Shown here: positions 1-6,212 of the stretch, piece by piece
Numbering within the stretch: position 1 is the first letter of the stretch
Layout: every line of letters begins with the position of its first letter
Position numbers and translations under genes: made by a program
Source of the DNA: an uncultured Christensenellaceae bacterium
GTDB lineage: Bacteria > Bacillota > Clostridia > Christensenellales > Aristaeellaceae
Direction: 5' to 3'
DNA: 12,714 nt
Assembly (NCBI GenBank): GCA_905236495.1
Contig: CAJOPV010000088.1
Location: 1-12,714 of the forward strand
Notes under the pieces: generated by a model
Told to the model about the DNA's origin: nothing
The model's database searches: none
Seen by the model: only the letters and a program-made list of their open reading frames with translations

Positions 1-273
1 CGCGCCCAGGCCCTGAACGAAGGCAAGCCCGAAAAGATCGTGGACCGCATGGTGGAAGGCCGCATCAAGAAGTATTACGATGAAAACTGCCTGATGGAGC
101 AGCCCTTCGTCAAGAACCCCGATATCACCATCGCCACCCGCGTGCAGGAAGCCACCCTGGCCTCCGGCGAAAAGATTTCCATTCGTCGGTTCACCCGCTA
201 TGAGTGCGGCGAGGGCATCGAAAAGAAGGAAAGCAACCTGGCGGAAGAAATCGCCGAAATGACGAAAAAGTAA
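1..273 (+). CDS. tsf: Elongation factor Ts, C-terminal part (5' end outside window)
   Basis: The visible 90 residues are the C-terminal end of translation elongation factor Ts, the cytoplasmic guanine nucleotide exchange factor that recycles EF-Tu-GDP. The frame is open from the first base and ends in TAA. It carries the typical EF-Ts tail: GKPEKIVDRMVEGRIKKYY, then the C-terminal dimerisation-type segment with EQPFVKNPD and, near the end, IRRFTRYECGEG. These stretches are highly conserved in bacterial EF-Ts. The neighbour pyrH follows 59 bases later, as expected from the common rpsB-tsf-pyrH order. A strong hairpin terminator sits directly after the stop. The N-terminal EF-Tu-binding part lies outside the window, so nothing can be said about it. 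Confidence 0.96.
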   Translation, partial: RAQALNEGKPEKIVDRMVEGRIKKYYDENCLMEQPFVKNPDITIATRVQEATLASGEKISIRRFTRYECGEGIEKKESNLAEEIAEMTKK

Positions 274-285
274 TCACCTGAAAAT

Positions 286-311
286 GGGCGGCTGTGTGCC
301 GCCCGTTTTTT
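286..311 (+). terminator. Intrinsic terminator between tsf and pyrH
   Basis: A perfect 7-bp GC stem, GGGCGGC (286-292) with GCCGCCC (298-304), closes a 5-base loop and is followed by G and six T residues (306-311). This is a textbook intrinsic terminator for the tsf transcript. It ends only 21 bases before the pyrH start codon, which leaves no room for a new promoter. It must therefore be partly read through or regulated if pyrH is to be expressed from upstream. Confidence 0.85.
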
Positions 312-324
312 ATGATACGGGAGG
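299..324 (+). promoter_or_regulatory. Possible alternative hairpin masking the pyrH ribosome binding site
   Basis: The 3' arm of the terminator plus the next two bases, CCGCCCGT (299-306), can pair with ACGGGAGG (317-324), which contains the pyrH Shine-Dalgarno sequence GGGAGGG (319-325). Seven of eight positions pair, with one G-A mismatch and a 10-base loop. This fold is mutually exclusive with the terminator hairpin, because both use bases 299-304. The pairing is seen in the sequence; any regulatory role is inference, and C-rich and G-rich tracts close together can pair by chance. Confidence 0.35.
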
Positions 325-332
325 GAAAGAAC

Positions 333-1040
333 ATGGCGTACAAGCGGGTATTGCTGAAGCTCAGCGGCGAAATGCTGGGAGAAAACGGGCGATTATTCGA
401 TCACGGGATCATCGATCACGTGGCGAAGGTGCTTTGCGAAATTACGGAAAAAGGCGTGGAGCTGGGCGTGGTGATCGGAGCGGGGAACATCTGGCGGGGC
501 CGCAGCGGCGGGGACATGGACCGGGTGACGGCGGATCAGATGGGCATGCTGGGCACGGTGATCAATTGCCTGGCGATGCGGGACGCCGTGCAGCGGATGG
601 GAGGCCGGGCGGTGGTGATGAGCGCCATCGAAATGCCCCGGGTATGCCAGGTATTCAACGCCGAAAAAGCGCGGAAATACATGAAAAAAGGCTGCGTCAC
701 CCTCTTTGCCGCCGGCAGCGGCAACCCCTTCTTCTCCACCGATACCGCCGTGGTGCTCAGGGCTGTGGAGGTAGGGGCGGACGCTATCCTGCTCGCCAAG
801 AACATCGACGGCGTTTATACCGACGATCCCAAGAAGAACCCCGACGCCACGCTGATCCGGGAAATCACCTATGAAAAGGCCCAGGAAATGCGCCTCAAGG
901 TCATGGACGCGGCGGCCTTCGCCCTGTGCGCGGAAAACAAGGTGCCCGTGGTGCGGGTGTTCGGCCTGTTCCAGCCGGAAAGCATCCTTCGGGTGCTGGA
1001 CGGGGACGATATGGGCACGGTGCTGCGCCCCGAGGAATGA
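333..1040 (+). CDS. pyrH: Uridylate (UMP) kinase
   Basis: This 235-residue protein is the cytoplasmic bacterial UMP kinase, which phosphorylates UMP to UDP with ATP in pyrimidine nucleotide synthesis. It belongs to the amino-acid kinase fold, not the eukaryotic UMP/CMP kinase family. Visible motifs are KLSGE (residues 9-13), the phosphate-binding loop IGAGNIWRG (48-56), ADQMGMLGTVIN (67-78), GSGNPFFSTDTA (128-139) and the ATP-site stretch IDGVYTDDPKKNPDA (158-172). Length is normal for the family. The ATG at 333 is preferred over an upstream ATG because GGGAGGG lies 7 bases before it and the protein then begins with the usual AYKRVLLKLSGE. The loop has GAGN where many homologues have GGGN, a mild change. 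The next gene starts 4 bases after the stop, so the two are probably co-transcribed. The usual partner frr is not next to it. Confidence 0.96.
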   Translation: MAYKRVLLKLSGEMLGENGRLFDHGIIDHVAKVLCEITEKGVELGVVIGAGNIWRGRSGGDMDRVTADQMGMLGTVINCLAMRDAVQRMGGRAVVMSAIEMPRVCQVFNAEKARKYMKKGCVTLFAAGSGNPFFSTDTAVVLRAVEVGADAILLAKNIDGVYTDDPKKNPDATLIREITYEKAQEMRLKVMDAAAFALCAENKVPVVRVFGLFQPESILRVLDGDDMGTVLRPEE

Positions 1041-1044
1041 GCAG

Positions 1045-1959
1045 ATGAAAAGACTGATCGGCATTTTTCTTTCGCTGCTTCTTTTGGCGGCAGGCGCCGC
1101 CTTCGCGGAAAGCGATACCCCCATTTATACGGCGGTGGCGGCGAAGGAATGCACCATCCGCCGGGAGCCGGGCGGCGAATACCGCCTGCTGGCGCTGGAT
1201 AAGTGGATGGAAGTCAGGGTCTATGAGCTGGGAGACGAATGGAGCTTGGTGAGCTGCGGGGAGGCCAAGGGCTGGGTGCTGACCCGGTGCCTGGGCTGCT
1301 ACCGTTCCCTGGATCCCTTTGCTTACCCGGTGCCCGGGGCCCGGATCATGGACGGCATACTGACCCTTCATCAGGACGTAACGGTATCCGGCGGGAAAAT
1401 GAAGGACATCACCGCCCCAAGCGGCGCGGTGCTGTGCGTAACCGAAGCGGAAAACGGGGCTTACGAAATGCCGGTATGGCGGGGTCAGGGGCGGCTTCAG
1501 ATGGACAGCGGCGCGTTCACGGCCTTCATTCCCTGGGACGAAGCGGAGCCGGGGGACCTGATCGGCGGCTTCACCACCTATTACGACGGCACCCTGGGCC
1601 GCCCGCTGACGAAGGAGCGGGCCTTCAATATCGATCTGTGCAGCCAGCGGATCAACGGCTCGGTCACCGCGCCGGGGGAGACCTTTTCCTTCAACGCCCT
1701 GGCGGGCCGGTATTACCGGGACGGGGGCTATCAGCTGGCGGTGAACGTGAGCAAATCGGGCCGGGGCTACGGCGGCGGGGTGTGCCAGGTGACGACGACG
1801 CTGTGCAACGCGCTGCTGGGCGTGCCCCTGCGCATCGATAAATGGACGGTGCATCAAATGTCCGGGGTGGATTACATCCCCCAGTTTTTTGACGCCGCCG
1901 TGGGCAATCACCAGGATTTTACCTTCGTCAATACCCTGCCTTACCCCGTCCGCCTGTAG
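1045..1959 (+). CDS. Secreted SH3-like / VanW-family protein, probably C-terminally truncated by TAG
   Basis: This is a 304-residue exported protein. Residues 1-21 form a Sec signal peptide (MKR, then a Leu/Ala-rich core, cleavage likely after AFA). Residues about 27-83 look like a bacterial SH3-like domain ending in GWVLTRCLG. Residues about 190-304 are a VanW domain: INGSVTAPGETFSFN (203-217), GGY (227-229), GYGGGVCQVTTTL (241-253), VHQMSGVDYIP (269-279) and DFTFVNTLPYPVRL at the end. VanW occurs in some vancomycin-resistance clusters and many Firmicutes surface proteins, and its biochemical role is not settled. No vanRS, vanH or ligase genes are present, so a resistance role is not supported. 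GAGGA (1032-1036), inside the end of pyrH, is the ribosome binding site, 8 bases before the ATG. The frame stays open for 21 more VanW-like residues after the TAG at 1957-1959, so the gene is either slightly truncated or read through. Confidence 0.85.
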   Translation: MKRLIGIFLSLLLLAAGAAFAESDTPIYTAVAAKECTIRREPGGEYRLLALDKWMEVRVYELGDEWSLVSCGEAKGWVLTRCLGCYRSLDPFAYPVPGARIMDGILTLHQDVTVSGGKMKDITAPSGAVLCVTEAENGAYEMPVWRGQGRLQMDSGAFTAFIPWDEAEPGDLIGGFTTYYDGTLGRPLTKERAFNIDLCSQRINGSVTAPGETFSFNALAGRYYRDGGYQLAVNVSKSGRGYGGGVCQVTTTLCNALLGVPLRIDKWTVHQMSGVDYIPQFFDAAVGNHQDFTFVNTLPYPVRL

Positions 1960-2025
1960 GCCGCGGATCAGAACGGCTGCGTGACGGTGCTGATTTATCG
2001 GGCGGAGGACAGGGCAGGGGCGTAA
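1957..2025 (+). other. In-frame continuation of the VanW gene beyond an amber codon
   Basis: Directly after the TAG (1957-1959) the same frame reads AADQNGCVTVLIYRAEDRAGA and then TAA (2023-2025). A VanW domain normally continues after the 'N-PYP-VRL' strand with a short turn and a final strand of the form VTVxIY. That is what this segment looks like, so it appears to be the natural C-terminus. One base change (CAG, GAG or AAG to TAG) would explain the break. Sequencing error, a genuine recent nonsense mutation and amber readthrough cannot be told apart here. Confidence 0.6.
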
Positions 2026-2069
2026 GGCCGGCCTGGGCAACCCCTCTTTCAGACGCATTTCAAAGAAAA

Positions 2070-2109
2070 ACCGGGACAGCGGAATCCGCTGCCCCGGTGT
2101 GCGTTTTTT
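2070..2109. terminator. Bidirectional terminator between convergent vanW and GH130_2 genes
   Basis: ACCGGGACAGCGG (2070-2082) pairs with CCGCTGCCCCGGT (2086-2098), a 13-position stem with one A-C mismatch and a 3-base loop. On the plus strand it is followed by six T residues (2104-2109). On the minus strand it is followed by TTTTCTTTG, the complement of 2061-2069. It therefore serves both the pyrH-vanW transcript and the convergent GH130 transcript, whose last gene stops at 2116. Confidence 0.85.
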
Positions 2110-2115
2110 GGGGAT

Positions 2116-3138
2116 TTACCGGCGGCCGATCTCGGTATCGTCGGAAGTGACCTTGCTGTTATCCTTGATGTAATCGATGATCTCGTCCAGATAGCCGAAG
2201 GCCAGGCCCACATAGCTGTCGGAAGCGCCGTAATAGACGGCGATTTTGCCGGTATCGGGATCGTGGAGGGTGGCGCAGGGGAAGGTGACGTTGGGAACGA
2301 AGCCCCGCTCCTCAAACCATTCCTCGGGGGTCAGCAGGTAATTCTGGCAGCGGTACTTGACGATGGAGGGATTATCGATATCCAGGATGGCCCCGCCGAT
2401 GGAGTAAACGTAGCCGTTGCAGGTGTTGGTGACGCCGTGATAGAACAGAAGCCACCCTTCGCTGGTTTCGATGGGGGCCGCGCCGCCGCCGATCTTCAGG
2501 CCCTCCCACCAGTTATTGCCCCGGCTCATCACGTGGCGATGCTTGCCCCAGAACACCATATCCGGGCTTTCGCTGATGAAGATATCGCCGAAGGGGGTGT
2601 GGCCCGAATCGGAGGGGCGGCTCATCATCATAAAATTGCCGTGCACCTTCCGGGGAAAGAGGACGGCGTTGCGGTTGAAGGGCAGGAAGGGGTTTTCGAT
2701 GCGGACGAAGGTCTTGAAATCCCGGGTTTTGGCAACGCCGATGGCGGCGCCGTAAAAATCCTGGCACCAGATGATGTAGTAGGTATCCTCCACCTTGACC
2801 AGCCTGGGATCGTAGGCGTAAATGGGCATGAAGGGCTTGCCCTCCTCATCCACGAAGGGGATCTTGTTCTTTTCAAAATCCCAATGGATGGCGTCTTTGC
2901 TCCAGCCCAGGTAGATATAAGGCACGCCGTTGGTCTGCTCCCCCCGGAACACGCCCACGAACCTGTCGCCGTAGGGCATGACGGCGGAATTGAAGATGCG
3001 GGCCACGCCCTCCAGGGGATTGCGCCCGATGATGGGGTTATCGTTGTAGCGCCACAGGGGAGAATTGATGTGGCCTTGAGGCTTATCCTGCCATGGGACG
3101 TTGGGCAGCTTGGGGGCGATCATCTGATACTTGCTCAT
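2116..3138 (-). CDS. GH130 phosphorylase, subfamily 2 type (beta-1,4-mannooligosaccharide phosphorylase-like)
   Basis: This 340-residue cytoplasmic protein is a glycoside hydrolase family 130 phosphorylase. Family members cleave beta-mannosides with inorganic phosphate, inverting the anomeric carbon to give alpha-mannose-1-phosphate. The five-bladed propeller motifs are visible: WRYNDNPII (29-37), RIFNSAVMPYG (47-57), YAYDPRL (107-113) with the expected proton-donor Asp110, RNAVLFPRK (156-164), SRPSDSGHTPFGDIF (173-187), KIGGGAAPIETSEGWL (215-230), YHGV (233-236) and VPNVTFPCATL (281-291). The pattern fits subfamily GH130_2, whose characterised Ruminococcus albus member (RaMP2) acts on beta-1,4-mannooligosaccharides. 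There is no signal peptide. The ATG follows AGAAAGGA at 3149-3156. A promoter lies at 3178-3206, so the gene can be expressed apart from the mutase upstream. The exact substrate (mannan oligomers or mannosides on N-glycans) is not settled by sequence. Confidence 0.88.
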   Translation of the reverse strand: MSKYQMIAPKLPNVPWQDKPQGHINSPLWRYNDNPIIGRNPLEGVARIFNSAVMPYGDRFVGVFRGEQTNGVPYIYLGWSKDAIHWDFEKNKIPFVDEEGKPFMPIYAYDPRLVKVEDTYYIIWCQDFYGAAIGVAKTRDFKTFVRIENPFLPFNRNAVLFPRKVHGNFMMMSRPSDSGHTPFGDIFISESPDMVFWGKHRHVMSRGNNWWEGLKIGGGAAPIETSEGWLLFYHGVTNTCNGYVYSIGGAILDIDNPSIVKYRCQNYLLTPEEWFEERGFVPNVTFPCATLHDPDTGKIAVYYGASDSYVGLAFGYLDEIIDYIKDNSKVTSDDTEIGRR

Positions 3139-3177
3139 GGGGGTGTCATCCTTTCTTTCGTTGATGAAGACGCAGGT

Positions 3178-3206
3178 ATTATAACGGGGATCGGAAGAAA
3201 ATGCAA
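3178..3206 (-). promoter_or_regulatory. Sigma-A type promoter for the GH130_2 gene
   Basis: Read on the minus strand, TTGCAT (3201-3206) is followed by a 17-base spacer and a perfect TATAAT (3178-3183). The start point would fall near 3171, giving a leader of about 30 bases before the ATG at 3138. The intergenic gap of 85 bases after the mutase stop holds this promoter and the ribosome binding site and no other feature that I can see. The -10 box and spacer are ideal; the -35 box matches consensus in 3 of 6 positions. Confidence 0.72.
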
Positions 3207-3223
3207 GGGGAAAGAGAGACAGT

Positions 3224-4897
3224 TTAATTGAGGCAGTTTTGCAGGGCGGCGGCGAGGGCCTTTTCTTCCGCCTCGGCGGTACCCCGATCCGGGGCGGAGA
3301 TAGACAGATAGATTTTCAGCTTGGGCTCCGTGCCGCTGGGCCGCACCACCGCGGAGGCGCCCCCGGACAGATAGAATTTCAGCACGTCGGAGGGGGGCAG
3401 GCCATCCAGGCCGGGGCCGTAATCCAGAAGCTTTTCCACCTTCCTGCCGCCGATTTCCCTTATGCCCTGCCGGAAGGAGGCCATGATGCCCTGCATCTTT
3501 TCAAAGCCCGCCGCGCCCTCGAATTCGTAGCTGTGCAGGGTGTTGAGGCAGTAGCCGTAGGCGCGGTACAGCTCATCCAGCTTCTCAAGCAGGCTCACGC
3601 CCCGGGCCTTGTAATAGGCGAACATTTCGCAGATCAGGAAGGCGGCGTTGACGGCGTCCTTATCCCGCACGTAGGTGCCGGACAGGTAGCCGTAGCTTTC
3701 CTCAAAGCCGAAAATGTAGCGGTCCGCCCGGCCCTGGGCCTCCAGCCGCCCAATGGTTTCGCCGATGAACTTAAAGCCCGTCAGCACGTTCACCGTCTGA
3801 ACGCCGTAGTGGGCGGCGATCTTTTCGCCCATATCGGTGGTGACGATGGTTTTTACCAGCACGGGATCGGCGGGCATGCGATGCAGGGCCAGGCGGCGGC
3901 TGCATATGTAATCCAACAGCAGCATGCCCGTTTCGTTGCCGGTGAGCAGCTGATATCCGCCTTGGGCGTTCCTGACCGCGATGCCGCAGCGGTCGCAGTC
4001 CGGGTCCGTCGCCAGGAGCAGATCGGCGTTCAGGCGTTCCGCGTAGGCGAGGCCCAGCGCCATGGCTTCCCGAATTTCCGGATTGGGGTAGGGGCAGGTG
4101 GGGAAATGACCGTCGGGCTGCTCCTGCTCCTTCACCACGGCGACGTTGGCGTAGCCGCTTTCCCGGAGGGTGCGCAGCACGGGATGCAGCCCGGTGCCGT
4201 TCAAGGGGCTATACACGATGGCGACGTTTTTATCCACCGCTTCATCCCCCAGCAGCGACTGCTTTTTCACTTCCTCCACAAAATCGGTATAGATGGAATC
4301 GGGAATATAGGAAATGAGGCCCGTACGGAGCCCTTCCTCAAAATCCATGGCCTTCACGCCGTCGAACACGTCCAGCTTCTGAATTTCCCGCAGGATCTCG
4401 TCCGCCGCCTGGGTGGTGATCTGGCAGCCGTCGGGGCCATAGACCTTGTAGCCGTTGTATTTGGCGGGGTTATGGGAGGCGGTCACCATGATGCCGGCGG
4501 CACAGGATAAGGCGCGCACGGCGTAGGAGAGGCAGGGGGTGGGCATGAGCCGGGGGTAAATATAGGCCTTGATGCCGTTCCTGGCAAAGATGCCGGCAGC
4601 GGTCCGGGCGAATGCGTCGGAGAGGATGCGGCTGTCATAGCTGACGGCAATGGAACGCTTGCCCTCCGGGAAGCGGCGGATCACGTAGTCCGCCAGGCCC
4701 TGGGAGGCCCTGCCTACGGTGTGGACGTTCATGCGGTTGGTGCCCGGGCCGATGACGCCCCGAAGGCGCCCGGTTCCGAAAGCCAGATCCCGGTAGAAGG
4801 CGTCCTCCTTCTGCGCTTCATCCATCGCTCGGAGGGCTTCCCGGAGGGAGGGATCGGCCTTTTGCAGCCAGCGGTCATAGCTTGCCTGAATGTTCAT
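3224..4897 (-). CDS. Alpha-phosphoglucomutase / phosphomannomutase
   Basis: This 557-residue cytoplasmic enzyme belongs to the alpha-D-phosphohexomutase superfamily, PgcA-like branch, which interconverts hexose-1-phosphate and hexose-6-phosphate. All four active-site elements are present: the phosphoserine loop TASHNP with Ser141, the magnesium loop DPDCDR (298-303), the sugar-specificity loop GFEESYG (397-403) and the phosphate-binding loop RPSGTEPK (519-526). Cys in DPDCDR replaces the commoner Ala or Gly. Length is normal. The ATG at 4897 is chosen because CCTCCTT on the plus strand (AAGGAGG, 4905-4911) lies 7 bases before it and the frame upstream overlaps the GH130_1 gene. Its ATG overlaps the TGA of GH130_1 as ATGA, so translation is probably coupled. 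In this setting the natural substrate may be mannose-1-phosphate made by the phosphorylases; this is inference, and glucose specificity is also possible. Confidence 0.92.
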   Translation of the reverse strand: MNIQASYDRWLQKADPSLREALRAMDEAQKEDAFYRDLAFGTGRLRGVIGPGTNRMNVHTVGRASQGLADYVIRRFPEGKRSIAVSYDSRILSDAFARTAAGIFARNGIKAYIYPRLMPTPCLSYAVRALSCAAGIMVTASHNPAKYNGYKVYGPDGCQITTQAADEILREIQKLDVFDGVKAMDFEEGLRTGLISYIPDSIYTDFVEEVKKQSLLGDEAVDKNVAIVYSPLNGTGLHPVLRTLRESGYANVAVVKEQEQPDGHFPTCPYPNPEIREAMALGLAYAERLNADLLLATDPDCDRCGIAVRNAQGGYQLLTGNETGMLLLDYICSRRLALHRMPADPVLVKTIVTTDMGEKIAAHYGVQTVNVLTGFKFIGETIGRLEAQGRADRYIFGFEESYGYLSGTYVRDKDAVNAAFLICEMFAYYKARGVSLLEKLDELYRAYGYCLNTLHSYEFEGAAGFEKMQGIMASFRQGIREIGGRKVEKLLDYGPGLDGLPPSDVLKFYLSGGASAVVRPSGTEPKLKIYLSISAPDRGTAEAEEKALAAALQNCLN

Positions 4898-6075
4898 TCG
4901 TTTTCCTCCTTGGTTTTCTGAAGATAGCTCAGGTTCCTGCGGATGAAATCCACCCGCTGCCGAACGCAGTCCGCGCTGCGGCCCGGGTCGGCGGGGGTAT
5001 GGAACACGTAATCGGTGAGGCGGTCCAGATCGGTGGTGGCTACGTGGAGGCGGGTATCGCTGGAGGCGTAATAGATATACACCCTGCCATCCGGGGCGGC
5101 GACGGCCCCGTTGGTAAAGACCACGTTGCTCACGTCCCCCAGCCGCTCCTGCCCCATGGGGGCGATCAGGTACCCCCCGGGCTCGGCTATGACCCGGGAA
5201 GGATCCTCCAGGGCGGTGGCGAAGGCATAGATCACATAGCGAAGCCCCGCCGCCGTGTTCCTGACGCCGTGGGCAATATGGATCCAGCCCCGATCCGTTT
5301 TGATGGGCACCGCCCCGGCGCCGTTTTTGCTTTCGGTGATGGTGTGATACTTGCGGACGGAGGTCATTTTTTCTTCGTCGATGACGGGGTGGGTGATATC
5401 CCGGCACAGGCCAAAGCCGATGCCGCCGCCGGAGCCCGTTTCAATGAAATCATCCATGGGCCTGGTATAGAAGGCATACTTGCCGTCCACAAACTCGGGA
5501 TGCAGGCACACGTTGCGCTGCTGGGGAGAACGGAGGGTGACAAGATTGGGGAGCCGCTCCCAGGTTTTAAGGTCCCTGGTGCGCACGATGCCGGCAGCGG
5601 CGGTGGCGGCCCCGAGATTGGAAGCGGACAGATCCTTGCTCTCCGAGCAGAAAACGCCGTAGATCCAGCCGTCCTCATGCCGGGTCAAACGCATGTCATA
5701 CACGTTGGTTTCCTCGGGGCAGGTATCGGGCAGCACCACCGGCTCATCCCAGAAGCGGAAGCCATCCACCCCGGAATCGGACTGGGCCACGGCGAAAAAG
5801 CTCTTGCGGTCGGCCCCCTCCACCCGGGCCACCAGGGTGAATTTTCCGTCCAGCAGGATAGCCCCGCTGTTGAACACCGCGTTGACCCCCAGACGCTGCA
5901 TCATATGGGGGTTCCGGGCGGGGTCGGGATCGAAGACCCAGAAGGGCGGCACGTGCTCCCGGGTCAGAACGGGGTAGGCCCACCGTTCGTAAACGCCGTT
6001 ATAACGGGTCTGCTTCACCGCGTTTTTCCGGGCGATGAGGGCTTCGTACTGCCGGTTCAATTCCTGATAGGTCAT
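4894..6075 (-). CDS. GH130 phosphorylase, subfamily 1 type (4-O-beta-mannosyl-glucose phosphorylase-like)
   Basis: This 393-residue cytoplasmic protein is a GH130 phosphorylase that closely fits subfamily GH130_1. Characterised members phosphorolyse 4-O-beta-D-mannosyl-D-glucose to mannose-1-phosphate plus glucose. Visible motifs are YERWAYPVLTREHVPPFW (29-46), RLGVNAVFNSGAI (61-73), LVARVEGADRKSFFAVA (81-97), TNVYDMRLTRHEDGWIYG (123-140) with the expected proton donor Asp127, then SPQQRNVCLHPEFV, YTRPMDDFIETGSGGGIG, KNGAGAVPIKT, AHGVRNTAAGLRYV and IYYASSDTR. Length matches the family. No signal peptide is present. It is the first gene of the cluster, with a promoter at 6130-6158, and its TGA overlaps the mutase ATG. 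AGGAAAGGA at 6088-6096 is the ribosome binding site, with a rather long spacer of 12 bases. In known pathways the substrate comes from mannobiose through a 2-epimerase, which is not in this window. Confidence 0.92.
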   Translation of the reverse strand: MTYQELNRQYEALIARKNAVKQTRYNGVYERWAYPVLTREHVPPFWVFDPDPARNPHMMQRLGVNAVFNSGAILLDGKFTLVARVEGADRKSFFAVAQSDSGVDGFRFWDEPVVLPDTCPEETNVYDMRLTRHEDGWIYGVFCSESKDLSASNLGAATAAAGIVRTRDLKTWERLPNLVTLRSPQQRNVCLHPEFVDGKYAFYTRPMDDFIETGSGGGIGFGLCRDITHPVIDEEKMTSVRKYHTITESKNGAGAVPIKTDRGWIHIAHGVRNTAAGLRYVIYAFATALEDPSRVIAEPGGYLIAPMGQERLGDVSNVVFTNGAVAAPDGRVYIYYASSDTRLHVATTDLDRLTDYVFHTPADPGRSADCVRQRVDFIRRNLSYLQKTKEENE

Positions 6076-6129
6076 GGCGGCGGATCATCCTTTCCTTAAG
6101 CGCTGAGGCTGTGTGGTTACATTCATTAT

Positions 6130-6158
6130 ATAATAACGGAACGGTTTTTGTGTTACAA
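6130..6158 (-). promoter_or_regulatory. Sigma-A type promoter for the mannoside cluster
   Basis: On the minus strand TTGTAA (6153-6158) is followed by a 17-base spacer and TATTAT (6130-6135). A TATAAT (6125-6130) overlaps its end as a second possible -10 box. This lies in an A/T-rich island between the prophage terminator and the GH130_1 gene. The -35 box matches consensus in 4 of 6 positions and the -10 box in 5 of 6. No operator or catabolite-response site could be identified with confidence. Confidence 0.65.
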
Positions 6159-6170
6159 ATTGATGAAATG

Positions 6171-6202
6171 AAAAAGACCGGGGCGCGATTTGCGTCCCGG
6201 TC
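6171..6202 (-). terminator. Terminator at the end of the prophage lysis genes
   Basis: GACCGGGGCGC (6176-6186) pairs with GCGTCCCGGTC (6192-6202), 11 positions with one G-T wobble and a 5-base loop. On the minus strand it is followed by five T residues, the complement of 6171-6175, then CATTTC. It lies 10 bases beyond the holin stop codon and closes the long minus-strand phage transcript. The mannoside-cluster promoter begins about 12 bases further on. Confidence 0.83.
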
Positions 6203-6212
6203 AGATGGGCGG

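Noticed and set aside
1045..2025. VanW gene as part of a vancomycin-resistance cluster
   Set aside because: No van ligase, dehydrogenase, dipeptidase or two-component genes are nearby, and VanW domains are widespread in Firmicutes without resistance.
4898..5407. Extension of the mutase frame upstream to 5407 (a 727-codon frame)
   Set aside because: The extra residues are basic and Pro/Arg-rich, overlap the conserved GH130_1 gene, and a good ribosome binding site precedes the ATG at 4897.
6097..6212. tRNA or small RNA gene at the prophage edge
   Set aside because: No cloverleaf or conserved TPsiC-like sequence could be folded from this stretch; only a promoter and a terminator were found.
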